Notes: generated by a model from the letters alone, not told the origin. A stretch of DNA of 16,854 nt from Bacteroidales bacterium (GCA_029939445.1 JAOZSY010000031.1:1-16854); one strand, 5' to 3'; positions 1-7,764 are shown, numbered from the stretch's first letter. Numbers and translations: made by a program.

Positions 1-858
1 CAACCATATACTATATTAAAAGAGGCTAAGCGTAATCCTAAAAGAAAATGGATAAGAGAAAACTCTCTGAGTAGAATAAAAAGGACTAAAGTATTAAGGG
101 TCGGTTTTTATGATAATGCTATGCCGTATAGTTATTATAACTCAGATTCCAATCTTGTGGGATTAGGAATAGACCTTATGCACCAACTAGCAGCAGATTT
201 AAGTGTAGATATTGTATTTGTTCCAATTATTAAAGGTCAAATAATTAATGAGATCAAAAAAGATTATTATGATATTGTGGCTTCAGATATTTTTCTTTCG
301 AGTGGTTATGTAGAAGAAATTCTACTGTCAAAACCTTATCTGACAGTTAGTTTGGCTCTGGTTGTTAAAAAGGAAAATAGTGATTTAGATGAATTTGAAA
401 CTGCAATAAACCTGGATACATTTACTATTGCATATTTTGAGAGAGAAGATATCGCTTTAGAATTTACTTCTTTTTTCCATTCGGCAGGTGTATATGGCAT
501 GCATGATCTTGATGAATTTTTTGTTCAGGACGAATTGCCCGATTCAATATCTATTGATGCTTATCTTACTAGTGCTGAACGTGCTAGTGCTCTTACTATT
601 CTTAATGATGGATATAAAGTAGTAAATCCTTTACCTGTTCACATGAAAAATTCGCTGGTATTTCCAATTGCTAAAAGTGCAGTCTGGAATAGATATATAG
701 ATAAATGGATTGATTATAGAATGCAAGATGGAACAATTGAGAAGGCATATAAACAATGGATTCTTGGTCAGGAATATAAAAAGAAAAAACCTGTTTGGAG
801 TGTTTGGGATAATATTATTATTCCAAAATACTTTAGCGAGAAAGATACCATAAAATAA
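1..858 (+). CDS. SBP_bac_3 solute-binding domain protein, 5' end missing
   Basis: The reading frame is open from base 1 to the TAA at 856-858 (285 residues), so the start lies upstream of the window. From about residue 34 the protein reads as a family 3 extracellular solute-binding domain (polar amino acid or dicarboxylate binding, periplasmic): VLRVGFYDNAMPYSYYN is the usual first strand, followed by LVGLGIDLMHQLAADL and, near the end, a YRMQDGTIEKAYKQWI helix. The ATG at 121 is internal to this domain and would remove its first strand, so it is not the start. The first 30 residues are basic and hydrophilic with no signal peptide, so more protein lies before them. Bacteroidota have dicarboxylate/cation symporters carrying a C-terminal domain of this kind, and that is my best guess for the missing part. 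The stop is one base from the stop of the convergent rhomboid gene. Domain call is firm; full architecture is inference. Confidence 0.75.
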   Translation, partial: QPYTILKEAKRNPKRKWIRENSLSRIKRTKVLRVGFYDNAMPYSYYNSDSNLVGLGIDLMHQLAADLSVDIVFVPIIKGQIINEIKKDYYDIVASDIFLSSGYVEEILLSKPYLTVSLALVVKKENSDLDEFETAINLDTFTIAYFEREDIALEFTSFFHSAGVYGMHDLDEFFVQDELPDSISIDAYLTSAERASALTILNDGYKVVNPLPVHMKNSLVFPIAKSAVWNRYIDKWIDYRMQDGTIEKAYKQWILGQEYKKKKPVWSVWDNIIIPKYFSEKDTIK

Positions 859-859
859 A

Positions 860-1429
860 CTAAATTCTTTTCCTGATAAAAGGTGTGAACCCAAACACAG
901 CACCAACTAAACCACCCATTATATGAGCAAATTGTGATGTGGAATCATTTTCGAAAGCCATAAATAATTCTTTACCAATATATAGAAAAAGCACAAGAAT
1001 AAATGTTAAAGGAATTTCATTTTCTTTAGAATTGGTAAAAGAAACCAATATTATCATCATAAAAACAATTCCGCTAGCACCAATAATACCCGTGCTAAAG
1101 AAAATATTATTTAGCAAAGCAGTAAATAAAGCTGTGATAGCCATCATTAATAATAATGTTCTACCTCCATATTTTTCTTCTAATATTGGCCCAATAAGTA
1201 GTATAAAGGATATATTTCCAAATAAGTGACTAAAGCTTACATGTCCTAATGTATAAGAGAATAATGAAAAATACCAGCTTATAGATGTGAAATCAAAGTA
1301 TGGCGCTAATGTGAAAAATGGCATTAATAATCCTCCAATTATAGTGTCGATTAGTAGTATTGCTGTGGAAAGCAATGCAAATGATAATACTACTGGTGAA
1401 TTATACGTTATTCTCGATAAAAAACTCAT
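860..1429 (-). CDS. rhomboid family intramembrane serine protease
   Basis: A 189-residue polytopic membrane protein predicted to cleave transmembrane helices inside the inner membrane. The rhomboid signatures are all present: HVSFSHLFGN at 63-72 (the H...H..N motif of helix 2, with N72 stabilising the oxyanion), GASG at 117-120 with catalytic Ser119, and AHIMGG at 168-173 with catalytic His169, followed by the helix-packing GxxxG-like run GGLVGAVFG. Hydrophobicity fits the basic six-helix bacterial form with no extra cytosolic domain. The substrate cannot be predicted. The gene is convergent with the solute-binding gene (one base between stops, so no room for a separate terminator) and divergent from the Tet(M)-like GTPase gene. 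The start ATG (1427-1429) fits the family, since the first helix begins about 12 residues in. Confidence 0.9.
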   Translation of the reverse strand: MSFLSRITYNSPVVLSFALLSTAILLIDTIIGGLLMPFFTLAPYFDFTSISWYFSLFSYTLGHVSFSHLFGNISFILLIGPILEEKYGGRTLLLMMAITALFTALLNNIFFSTGIIGASGIVFMMIILVSFTNSKENEIPLTFILVLFLYIGKELFMAFENDSTSQFAHIMGGLVGAVFGFTPFIRKRI

Positions 1430-1438
1430 ATTTTCCTG

Positions 1439-1457
1439 TTGTTATTATTAATAACAA
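1439..1457. repeat. perfect 9-bp inverted repeat in the divergent intergenic region
   Basis: The sequence TTGTTATTATTAATAACAA is a 9-bp inverted repeat around one central base, placed 10 bases upstream of the rhomboid start codon. It overlaps the candidate -7 element of that gene and lies about 40 bases before the candidate -7 element of the divergent GTPase gene. It could be an operator, or a small AU hairpin in the rhomboid leader. In DNA this rich in A and T it could also arise by chance. Confidence 0.35.
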
Positions 1458-1462
1458 AACTA
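1455..1462 (-). promoter_or_regulatory. candidate -7 promoter element for the rhomboid gene
   Basis: Read on the minus strand the bases are TAGTTTTG, an exact match to the Bacteroidota -7 consensus TAnnTTTG. It would give a leader of about 20 bases before the rhomboid ATG. I see no matching -33 TTG at the expected 19-21 base distance, so support is partial. Confidence 0.35.
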
Positions 1463-1496
1463 GATAAAAAATCACAATCTCTCCTAATTATTAATG

Positions 1497-1504
1497 TACA
1501 TTTG
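1497..1504 (+). promoter_or_regulatory. candidate -7 promoter element for the Tet(M)-like GTPase gene
   Basis: TACATTTG matches TAnnTTTG exactly and lies 37 bases before the ATG at 1541, implying a leader of about 30 bases. No clear -33 TTG is seen at the expected distance. Confidence 0.4.
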
Positions 1505-1540
1505 TTTTTATTCTTTACTAAATATTATTAATAAAATTCA

Positions 1541-3502
1541 ATGCCCTCAATAATAAATATAGCAATACTTGCCCATGTTGATGCAGGAAAAACAACTCTT
1601 ACAGAGCATATTCTGTATGAGGCTGGTTTATTGAGCAAAATGGGAGATGTAAATAAAGGAACTGCAACATCTGATTACCTTGATGTGGAGAAGCAAAGAG
1701 GCATAAGTGTAATCGCATCACAACTTAGCTTCGGTTTTGAGAATGTGCAATTTAATATTATTGACACTCCTGGCCATGCCGATTTTATTTCTGAAGTAGA
1801 ACGTAGTTTATTGGCGGTAGATGTCGTTATATTAATGATTTCGGCAGCCGATGGTGTACAGGCTCAAACTAAGGTATTATGGCATTTATTACAGAAGCTT
1901 AAGATTCCCACAATCATTGTTATTAATAAAATTGATAGGATAGGAGTACTTATTGATGATGTAATAAATGATATTAAGAGTGAATTAAGCGAATCAGTAA
2001 TTTGTATTCAAAGTATCGAAGGGGAAGGTAATACTACTAAGATTACTAGTTTAAGAAAATATCAACCCATTGAGATAATAGAAGCTCAAGATAGTATTTT
2101 AGAGACATTAGCTGAACTTGATGATAATTTGTTGGAAAAATACATACAAGGAGATAGTATTGATAATGAGTTTCTTTTAGATGTTTATAAAAATGCCGTT
2201 ATTGAAAATAAGATTTATCCTATTATGTACTCCATTGCAAAAAATGGATTGGGAATTAGGGATATTCTGAATGAATTGATAAGTATATTTTCTTCAAAAA
2301 CGGATAATATCCAAGAGTTCTCATCTATTGTATATAAAGTTGAATATCGAAAAGGTTTAGGTAAACTTTGTTATCTAAGGATTTTCTCTGGTGAATTGCA
2401 TAAAAAGCAATTGGTTTATAATCAAAGCAAGAATATTGAAGAGAAGGTTAATATTATTAAGAAAGTTTTTTCAGATAAACTATATGATAAAGAGCTAGCT
2501 GAAAAAGGTGAGATTGTTGCCGTTACAGGTCTTACAGAGACTGCTATAGGTGATGTTTTGGGTAAAGTAGAACTAAGCCGTAATTTTGATTTCAATAATC
2601 AAGCAATACTAACAGTACAGGTAAAAGAGCTTGATGATAGCAATTATTTTAAACTTTCTGAAGCTCTTACTATCCTAGATATTGAGGATCCTAATTTGCA
2701 ATTTAAATGGTATAAGGACGAGCATGAATATCATATTAATATAAATGGTTGGATTCAAATTCAGATTCTTGAACAAATATTAATTGATAGATTTGGTATA
2801 GCAACGAAATTTGAAACGCCAGAAATTATTTATAAGGAAACGCCTTCTAAAATGGGTTTTGGAAATGGCGATTATACTATGCCAAAGCCATGTTGGGCTG
2901 TTATTAAACTACAGATTGAGCCTGGCGAAAGGGGAACTGGTATTAGTTATTCTTCTGATGTAAGTGTTAATGATGCTCTTTTGAAATATCAGAAAGAAGT
3001 GGAAAGAACTATATCTACTGCCTTAGAACAAGGTATTAAAGGTTGGGAAGTTACTGATATTATTATTCGGCTAGTTGAGGCTCAAGACCATATAATGCAT
3101 TCGCGAGCAGGCGATTTTGCCATAGTAACGCCAATGGCAATAATGAATGGTTTGCAAGAAATTGGTACAGATTTATTGGAACCAATAATGAGTTTTGAGA
3201 TTAATGCTCCTGATGATTTATTGGGACAAATAAGTGGCGATTTGCACAAGATGCGAGCAGTATTTGGTCAGCCAGTGTTTAAAGGAACTAATGTAATTAT
3301 CTCTGGGAAAATTCCTGCGGCTACATCATTGGAGTATCCTGTGCAGTTAGCATCTCGCTCGGGTGGCAAGGCCAGTATTCAAATGAACTTTAGTGGCTAT
3401 AAGAAAATAGATGATAGTTATGGTAAAATTAGGGATTATAAAGGCATAAGCCCATTGGATAGGGCAAAATATATTTTGAAAGTTAGAAATGCTATTAGAT
3501 GA
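1541..3502 (+). CDS. Tet(M)-like / EF-G-like translational GTPase (ribosomal protection protein family)
   Basis: This 653-residue protein has the full length and domain order of the ribosomal protection GTPases (Tet(M) is about 639). The G domain shows AHVDAGKT at 11-18 (P-loop), RGISV at 53-57 (switch I, with Ser in place of the usual Thr, as in RF3), DTPGH at 75-79 and NKID at 129-132. A beta-barrel domain II covers roughly 260-350. Domain IV (about 445-565) contains IEPGERGTGISYSSDVS, and an EF-G-like domain V follows it. Members bind the ribosome near the A site and hydrolyse GTP; Tet(M) and Tet(O) expel tetracycline. The domain IV loop that carries YSPVS in Tet(M) reads HSRAGDF here (520-526) and appears two or more residues shorter, so a resistance function is doubtful. 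It may be a housekeeping or stress translation factor of the same superfamily. The start MPSIINIAILAHVDAGKT aligns with the Tet(M) start. It appears to be monocistronic: the next gene starts 75 bases later. Confidence 0.85.
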   Translation: MPSIINIAILAHVDAGKTTLTEHILYEAGLLSKMGDVNKGTATSDYLDVEKQRGISVIASQLSFGFENVQFNIIDTPGHADFISEVERSLLAVDVVILMISAADGVQAQTKVLWHLLQKLKIPTIIVINKIDRIGVLIDDVINDIKSELSESVICIQSIEGEGNTTKITSLRKYQPIEIIEAQDSILETLAELDDNLLEKYIQGDSIDNEFLLDVYKNAVIENKIYPIMYSIAKNGLGIRDILNELISIFSSKTDNIQEFSSIVYKVEYRKGLGKLCYLRIFSGELHKKQLVYNQSKNIEEKVNIIKKVFSDKLYDKELAEKGEIVAVTGLTETAIGDVLGKVELSRNFDFNNQAILTVQVKELDDSNYFKLSEALTILDIEDPNLQFKWYKDEHEYHININGWIQIQILEQILIDRFGIATKFETPEIIYKETPSKMGFGNGDYTMPKPCWAVIKLQIEPGERGTGISYSSDVSVNDALLKYQKEVERTISTALEQGIKGWEVTDIIIRLVEAQDHIMHSRAGDFAIVTPMAIMNGLQEIGTDLLEPIMSFEINAPDDLLGQISGDLHKMRAVFGQPVFKGTNVIISGKIPAATSLEYPVQLASRSGGKASIQMNFSGYKKIDDSYGKIRDYKGISPLDRAKYILKVRNAIR

Positions 3503-3577
3503 TTTTTTCATACTTTAGCATATTGAAAGCTGGCAGATTTATAATATATAAACTTTGGTTTTTAAGAAAAGAATTTT

Positions 3578-4450
3578 ATGAAATTACTATATACAATTAT
3601 ATTTATTCTAATAACGTTTATAAGTTATGGTCAGAATCAAGAATTTTCGGAACTTGATGAAGAGCAAAGCTTTGGTAGATGGGACTTAGGATTAAACTTT
3701 GGTCTTTATTTACCTTCTAATTATCATGCTAAGTTTTATGATGGCTCCAGTGATAATGTGAATAATATAGATTATGTTTTTGGCAATAAATACTGGTATC
3801 AAGATATATTCAATGCTGTGAATGCAGCAGATACAGTATTAGTAGCAGAACTGCCAACTAATATGCGATATCGCCCAAGTTTTCAGATAGGAGTATATTT
3901 TCGACGAACTTTCGATAATTATTTTGGCTTCTCGATGCAATTCGATTATTCTAAATTAATTGCTACTGACAAATATACTGTGCAAGTAGATCCTGATTAT
4001 ATTGCTACTGAGCCTGATATTAGGATTTATGATATTTGGGGTATAGAAGAAAGAATAAATATCGATTTATTATTTTCTAGATATTTTGAGTTGAAAAATC
4101 CTATGTATATGCCATTTTTTGAGGCAGGAATTAATCTTACAAGTACAAAAGTAAAGGAGCATAAAATAAGAATTGAAGATCTTGAATATTCATTGGTAGA
4201 TGTTTACCTTAATGGTAGTTATGTGCCAGGTATGGCTCAAAATGAATATGAAATATATCAGGGAGGAATTGGTTTTGGATTTACTGCAGCTGCAGGAATT
4301 AAACTTAGATTTAATAATCAGATTAGTGTCGACCCTGGATTAAGAATATACTTTCAGAATGTTAAACTAGAGAATTATGATCTAATGAAACCAGCATTTG
4401 CTTTTTTTATTAGGTTAGGATTAGCAGACTTTTTTGGAGATTATGAATAA
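3578..4450 (+). CDS. secreted outer-membrane beta-barrel protein of unknown function
   Basis: A 290-residue protein with a clear signal peptide (hydrophobic run TIIFILITFISYG, residues 6-18, probable cleavage just before Gln19). The mature part has short alternating hydrophobic/aromatic stretches typical of an outer-membrane beta-barrel: WDLGLNFGLYL, PSFQIGVYFRRTF, FGFSMQFDYSKL, INIDLLFSRYF, GGIGFGFTAAAGIKLRF, and a terminal AFAFFIRLGLADFF strand. Long acidic and aromatic segments between strands are likely loops. No enzymatic motif or TonB box is visible. This is the small lipid- or porin-type barrel fold common in Bacteroidota, and I cannot assign a substrate. Its last codons overlap the CDF transporter gene by 8 bases, so the two are probably translated from one message, which hints at a shared role in the cell envelope or in metal handling. 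Confidence 0.7.
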   Translation: MKLLYTIIFILITFISYGQNQEFSELDEEQSFGRWDLGLNFGLYLPSNYHAKFYDGSSDNVNNIDYVFGNKYWYQDIFNAVNAADTVLVAELPTNMRYRPSFQIGVYFRRTFDNYFGFSMQFDYSKLIATDKYTVQVDPDYIATEPDIRIYDIWGIEERINIDLLFSRYFELKNPMYMPFFEAGINLTSTKVKEHKIRIEDLEYSLVDVYLNGSYVPGMAQNEYEIYQGGIGFGFTAAAGIKLRFNNQISVDPGLRIYFQNVKLENYDLMKPAFAFFIRLGLADFFGDYE

Positions 4451-5321
4451 AGAACAGAATAAATTGAAACAAAGGACTGCCTTATTGAGTGTAGGCTCCA
4501 ATACTATCTTAATTATTCTTAAGGTAGTGGCGGGTATATTCACCGGTTCGGTAAGTATTATTTCGGAGGCTATACATTCGGCTCTTGATCTATTAGCTTC
4601 TGTAATAGCTTTTTTTGCAGTAAGAGTTTCTGATAAGCCTGCAGATACAGAGCATCCTTTTGGTCATGGCAAATACGAAAATATTTCTGGAGTTATTGAA
4701 GCTCTTTTGATTTTTGTAGCAGCAGTATGGATTATTTTTGAGGCTCTTGATAAACTTTTTCATGTGGGACATCTTCCACAAACAAATTCTTTAGATATAG
4801 GAATTATTGTAATGCTAATATCTGGAGTTGTTAATTTCTTTGTTTCACGAAGATTATATAAAGTAGCAAAATTGACTGATTCTGTTGCTCTAGAAGCCGA
4901 TGCTCTTCATCTTAAAACAGATATATACACATCTGTAGGTGTGGGAGTGGGGCTATTGTTAATTAAATTCACAGGCTTTTATTTTCTTGATCCTATAATT
5001 GCATTATTGGTAGCATTATTTATTATTTCTGAAGCATATAGTATGCTTATTAAATCTGTAAATCCTTTGCTTGATGGCTCTTTGAGTAATGATGAGTTAG
5101 ATAAGGTTGTTACAGTAATAAATAATAACCTTAATTCAGAAACATCCTATCATGAATTAAAAACTCGTAAATCGGGGCCTAAATTTATTGTGCAGTTTAT
5201 TCTTAAAGTTGATGGAAATATGAATATTGATAAAGCTGTTGAAATTCGAAGAGAGCTTGAAGCGGATATAAAAAGTTCCATTGAAAATATTGAGCTAATA
5301 ATAGTTTTGGAAAGTGCATAA
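4443..5321 (+). CDS. cation diffusion facilitator (CDF) family metal efflux transporter
   Basis: An inner-membrane proton-coupled exporter of divalent metals. Family marks are ISEAIHSALDLLAS in helix 2 (His45 and Asp49), HPFGHGKYE at 71-79 after helix 2, and EADALHLKTD in helix 5 (His156 and Asp160). The metal site is therefore HD-HD; in the family this arrangement is typical of the zinc group, whereas Fe/Zn members such as YiiP use DD-HD. A cytoplasmic ferredoxin-like C-terminal domain covers about 212-292 and ends IELIIVLE. I chose the ATG at 4443 (292 residues), preceded by GGAG at 4436-4439, rather than an in-frame TTG at 4434. The start overlaps the end of the beta-barrel gene by 8 bases (ATGAATAA), suggesting translational coupling. 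Metal preference is inferred from the site residues only. Confidence 0.88.
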   Translation: MNKEQNKLKQRTALLSVGSNTILIILKVVAGIFTGSVSIISEAIHSALDLLASVIAFFAVRVSDKPADTEHPFGHGKYENISGVIEALLIFVAAVWIIFEALDKLFHVGHLPQTNSLDIGIIVMLISGVVNFFVSRRLYKVAKLTDSVALEADALHLKTDIYTSVGVGVGLLLIKFTGFYFLDPIIALLVALFIISEAYSMLIKSVNPLLDGSLSNDELDKVVTVINNNLNSETSYHELKTRKSGPKFIVQFILKVDGNMNIDKAVEIRRELEADIKSSIENIELIIVLESA

Positions 5322-5323
5322 AA

Positions 5324-5365
5324 AAAGTCATTAACCATAAGATGTTATTTATGATTAATGACTTT
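5324..5365. terminator. bidirectional hairpin terminator between convergent genes
   Basis: Arms AAAGTCATTAA (5324-5334) and TTAATGACTTT (5355-5365) form a perfect 11-bp stem, and CAT/ATG just inside can extend it past one mismatch. On the minus strand the stem is followed by a run of seven T (bases 5326-5320), which suits the end of the TlpA-like gene. The plus-strand tail is less T-rich. It lies exactly between the stop of the CDF gene and the stop of the TlpA-like gene. Confidence 0.8.
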
Positions 5366-5384
5366 CTATTTATTAGAAAAATAA

Positions 5385-6491
5385 CTATTCTCCAAATATT
5401 TCTTTTAGTTTCTGATCTAAAGCGTCGCCTCGTAATTTTGTAGCTATAATTTTGCCTTCTTTGTCAATCAGTACAGTAAAAGGAATACTTCCAACACCAT
5501 AAGCTTTTCCAGCCTCTGATTGCCAGTATTTTAAATCACTTACGTGAATCCAACTAAGGCCATCGTCTTTAATTGCTTTTTCCCAATTAGGTTTAGTTTT
5601 ATCAAATGAAACTCCATATATTTCAAAACCTTTGTCTTTATATTTATTATAAAGCATTACATTATGTGGATTGTCTCTTCTGCAAGGACTGCACCACGAT
5701 GCCCAAAAATCTATAAGAACAACTTTACCTCTAAGAGATGATAGTTTAATAATATTACCTTCTGGTGATGGTAAACTAATCTCTGGAGCGACTCTTCCAA
5801 TTGCAAGTTTTAATTTTGAATCTACTTTACTATGAAGAGCTTTTACAAAATCATTATTTTTATATTTTGGATATAATGTATTATCCAATTTCTCATATAA
5901 AGCTATATTCTCGTCAATTGGCAGTTTCTCAATAAATAGGAGAGAAGTAAGACTTGGATTTTTGTTTATTTCCTCTTTAATATAGTTATTCTTTGCTTTA
6001 TCCAGAGCTTGATATTTGCCAATTATCACCTGCGACTTAGCCTCTTTTTCAGCATTGTCGGCAAGTGCTTGGTATTCAGCTTCTAGCTTTTTCATTTCAG
6101 TATCAAAGTAGTTGATTTTTACCAACATACTGTATAAATTTTGGGTTAATGGAGAGCCATCAACACGCTTTGGTTGAAGCATCTTTTGACCATCAATATC
6201 GATTGTAACATTTTCGCCAGCTTGCAATACCAATATAGTATACTGTTCTGTACCATTAGATAATTGGTAAAAATTTGCATCGTCAATATTACTAGAGAAA
6301 GAGAAAGTGTTATCTTTTGAAATCTTTACAGAGTCTAGTGTAATCATTTGGCCACCACCTAATTTAGAAAGTGTTAGCCATTCTCCTTGAGGGTTGCTAA
6401 TGCTACCATCAATGGTTAGGTTGTTTAACATCTGAGCAAACCCTGTTATTGAGTATACTAGAATTGATAAAAATAATAAGCTTTGTTTCAT
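5385..6491 (-). CDS. secreted TlpA-like thiol:disulfide oxidoreductase (DUF4369 plus thioredoxin fold)
   Basis: A 368-residue exported redox protein. Residues 1-20 are a signal peptide ending SITGFAQ with no lipobox cysteine. Residues about 24-120 match the DUF4369 beta-rich domain (LTIDGSISNPQGEWLTLSKL, then TYPE-like strands through VLQAGENVTIDIDG). A charged helical stretch follows at 125-230. From about 234 the AhpC/TSA-thioredoxin fold starts (APEISLPSPEG, LSSLRGKVVLIDFWASWCSPC). The active site is C267-S-P-C270, and the cis-proline loop GSIPFTVLID places Pro337 opposite it. The mature form should work in the periplasm, reducing or isomerising disulfides, for example in cytochrome c maturation or redox homeostasis. 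This domain pair is very common in Bacteroidota. It is the last gene of the minus-strand group, with its own candidate promoter and a strong terminator downstream. Confidence 0.9.
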   Translation of the reverse strand: MKQSLLFLSILVYSITGFAQMLNNLTIDGSISNPQGEWLTLSKLGGGQMITLDSVKISKDNTFSFSSNIDDANFYQLSNGTEQYTILVLQAGENVTIDIDGQKMLQPKRVDGSPLTQNLYSMLVKINYFDTEMKKLEAEYQALADNAEKEAKSQVIIGKYQALDKAKNNYIKEEINKNPSLTSLLFIEKLPIDENIALYEKLDNTLYPKYKNNDFVKALHSKVDSKLKLAIGRVAPEISLPSPEGNIIKLSSLRGKVVLIDFWASWCSPCRRDNPHNVMLYNKYKDKGFEIYGVSFDKTKPNWEKAIKDDGLSWIHVSDLKYWQSEAGKAYGVGSIPFTVLIDKEGKIIATKLRGDALDQKLKEIFGE

Positions 6492-6530
6492 TTGTTAATG
6501 TTTTATTGTTAGGTATTATAATAAGGTTTG

Positions 6531-6538
6531 CAAAAATA
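6531..6538 (-). promoter_or_regulatory. candidate -7 promoter element for the TlpA-like gene
   Basis: On the minus strand the bases read TATTTTTG, an exact TAnnTTTG match about 40 bases upstream of the ATG. It sits in an imperfect inverted repeat (GCAAAAATA, three bases, TATTTTGC; 6530-6549). No convincing -33 TTG is visible. Confidence 0.35.
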
Positions 6539-6586
6539 CATTATTTTGCTAAAGTTAGATTTCTTTTATTTTAACGTAGGTTTTCT

Positions 6587-6997
6587 CTATTTATTCATAT
6601 TTTTCTCAAATATTTCGTATAACCATTCCGGGCAAGGAACAGGTCTATTTCTTTTCATATCGATAAAGGCTAAAACAGTTTCTCCAATGTTTAGCAATTC
6701 GCCAGCTTCATTATATACTTCATAGTTAAAGAACATTCTCATTCGTGGTAATTCTTTTACAATGGTTTTTATTGTTAATAAATCATCGTATTTGGCTGGT
6801 TTTACATATTTTATGCTCAAGCTAGCAACGGGCATCATTACACCACCTTTTTCTAAAGCATCGTAACTAGTCCCCATTTGACGAAGAGCTTCAGTACGTC
6901 CAACTTCATAAAATGCTGGGTAATTGCCATAGTATACATATCCCATTTGATCAGTCTCGGAATATCGTACTCTAATTTTTGTTTCTGAAATATACAT
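6587..6997 (-). CDS. acyl-CoA thioesterase, YbgC/4-hydroxybenzoyl-CoA thioesterase family
   Basis: A 136-residue single hot-dog-fold domain. The N-terminal signature RYSETDQMGYVYYGNYPAF is that of the YbgC/FadM branch, with the catalytic Asp at position 16 (ETD), and EVGRTEALR starts the central helix. The His often seen in the VxHxxY part of the motif is Tyr here (Tyr23), which also occurs in the wider family. The remainder (PVASLSIKYVKPAKYDDLLTIKT, then FNYEVYNEAGELLNIGETVLAFID) gives the expected strands. It should be cytoplasmic and hydrolyse short-chain or aromatic acyl-CoA or acyl-ACP; the true substrate is not readable from the sequence. It lies 71 bases after tsaB on the same strand and may be cotranscribed with it. 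Confidence 0.88.
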   Translation of the reverse strand: MYISETKIRVRYSETDQMGYVYYGNYPAFYEVGRTEALRQMGTSYDALEKGGVMMPVASLSIKYVKPAKYDDLLTIKTIVKELPRMRMFFNYEVYNEAGELLNIGETVLAFIDMKRNRPVPCPEWLYEIFEKNMNK

Positions 6998-7068
6998 TGT
7001 TTATTTTAGTTTTATAATTATTCTTTAGTATTATATTCTCTGAAAATAGAGAAATAAGTTATAAAAAT

Positions 7069-7764
7069 TTACCTCAAACCTTTAACTTTAGATACTGCTG
7101 CAATAAATTCTTTCAAGTAAAAAGGCTCGAAATAAGCAAGGTCTTCAAAGTCTTCGTTCTGAAATGCTTCATAAGATAATTTAAGCATGCCTAATGCACT
7201 AGCTTGAGTGTCAGTATAGAATATAGCATTTTTATGAGTAATAGTATCTGCACATTTCATTGCACCATCGCCAAAGAAGAGTATTTTATGGTTTTGCAAT
7301 TCTTCAATAAAAGAATTCTCATCAATAATAACAGCCTTCACTTCATTCAAACTATTAGAGTTATTATCAAAATTTTGAGAATAAACTTCCATTCTTCGAG
7401 CATCTATCATCGGACGAAAATTCCCGTCAAAATTACTATCATATACATTTTTTGCATGAGCAGTCATACTATTGAGAGTGCCAATGGCAATAAGGGGAAT
7501 ATCCAAAGCAAAACATAAGCCTTTGGCAGTGGATGTACCAATGCGTAAGCCAGTATATGATCCTGGACCTTTGCTTATTGCTATTGCAGAAAGTTGGGAA
7601 TATTCTAAATCATTTCTTTTCATTATTATATCAATAAAAGGAGCGAGGTTTGCCGAATGTGAGTTGTCCTCATAACTTTCCTTAGAATCAATTAATACTC
7701 CATTTTTGCTTAAGCTAACACCGCAAACTTTAGTAGATGTTTCTATATTGAGAATGTATATCAT
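7069..7764 (-). CDS. tsaB: tRNA threonylcarbamoyladenosine biosynthesis protein TsaB
   Basis: A 231-residue ASKHA-fold protein and the scaffold partner of TsaD and TsaE in making N6-threonylcarbamoyladenosine at position 37 of ANN-decoding tRNAs. The start MIYILNIETSTKVCGVSL is the standard first strand and phosphate loop region. NSHSANLAPFID follows at 34-45, and the hallmark KGPGSYTGLRIGTSTAKGL covers 65-83. Length is normal for the family, and the C-terminal half is poorly conserved as expected. TsaB itself lacks the metal-binding histidines of TsaD, and none are seen here. The gene lies 36 bases downstream of the TAXI-TerB gene but has its own promoter-like sequence in that gap. No tsaD or tsaE is in the window. 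Confidence 0.95.
   Translation of the reverse strand: MIYILNIETSTKVCGVSLSKNGVLIDSKESYEDNSHSANLAPFIDIIMKRNDLEYSQLSAIAISKGPGSYTGLRIGTSTAKGLCFALDIPLIAIGTLNSMTAHAKNVYDSNFDGNFRPMIDARRMEVYSQNFDNNSNSLNEVKAVIIDENSFIEELQNHKILFFGDGAMKCADTITHKNAIFYTDTQASALGMLKLSYEAFQNEDFEDLAYFEPFYLKEFIAAVSKVKGLR

Noticed and set aside
631..906. Minus-strand open frame spanning the junction of the first two genes
   Set aside because: It overlaps the well-supported solute-binding frame and the end of the rhomboid gene, and its product has no domain-like pattern.
939..1229. Plus-strand open frame of 96 codons
   Set aside because: It lies wholly inside the rhomboid gene on the other strand, which has all its catalytic motifs; the plus-strand product shows no recognisable feature.
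1541..3502. Acquired tetracycline resistance gene on a mobile element
   Set aside because: Base composition is like the neighbours, no transposase, integrase or direct repeats flank it, and the drug-site loop differs from Tet(M).
3503..3577. Possible promoter (AAACTTTG at 3550-3557) and terminator before the beta-barrel gene
   Set aside because: The -7 match misses the first conserved T, the nearest TTG is at the wrong distance, and no stem longer than 4 bp is visible.
4434..4442. TTG as the start of the CDF transporter gene
   Set aside because: An ATG follows three codons later at 4443 with GGAG before it, and the extra residues add nothing conserved.
7036..7053. Small hairpin TTCTCT/AGAGAA between tsaB and the thioesterase gene, considered as a terminator
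   Set aside because: The stem is only 6 bp with no G+C-rich part and no T run after it on the minus strand.
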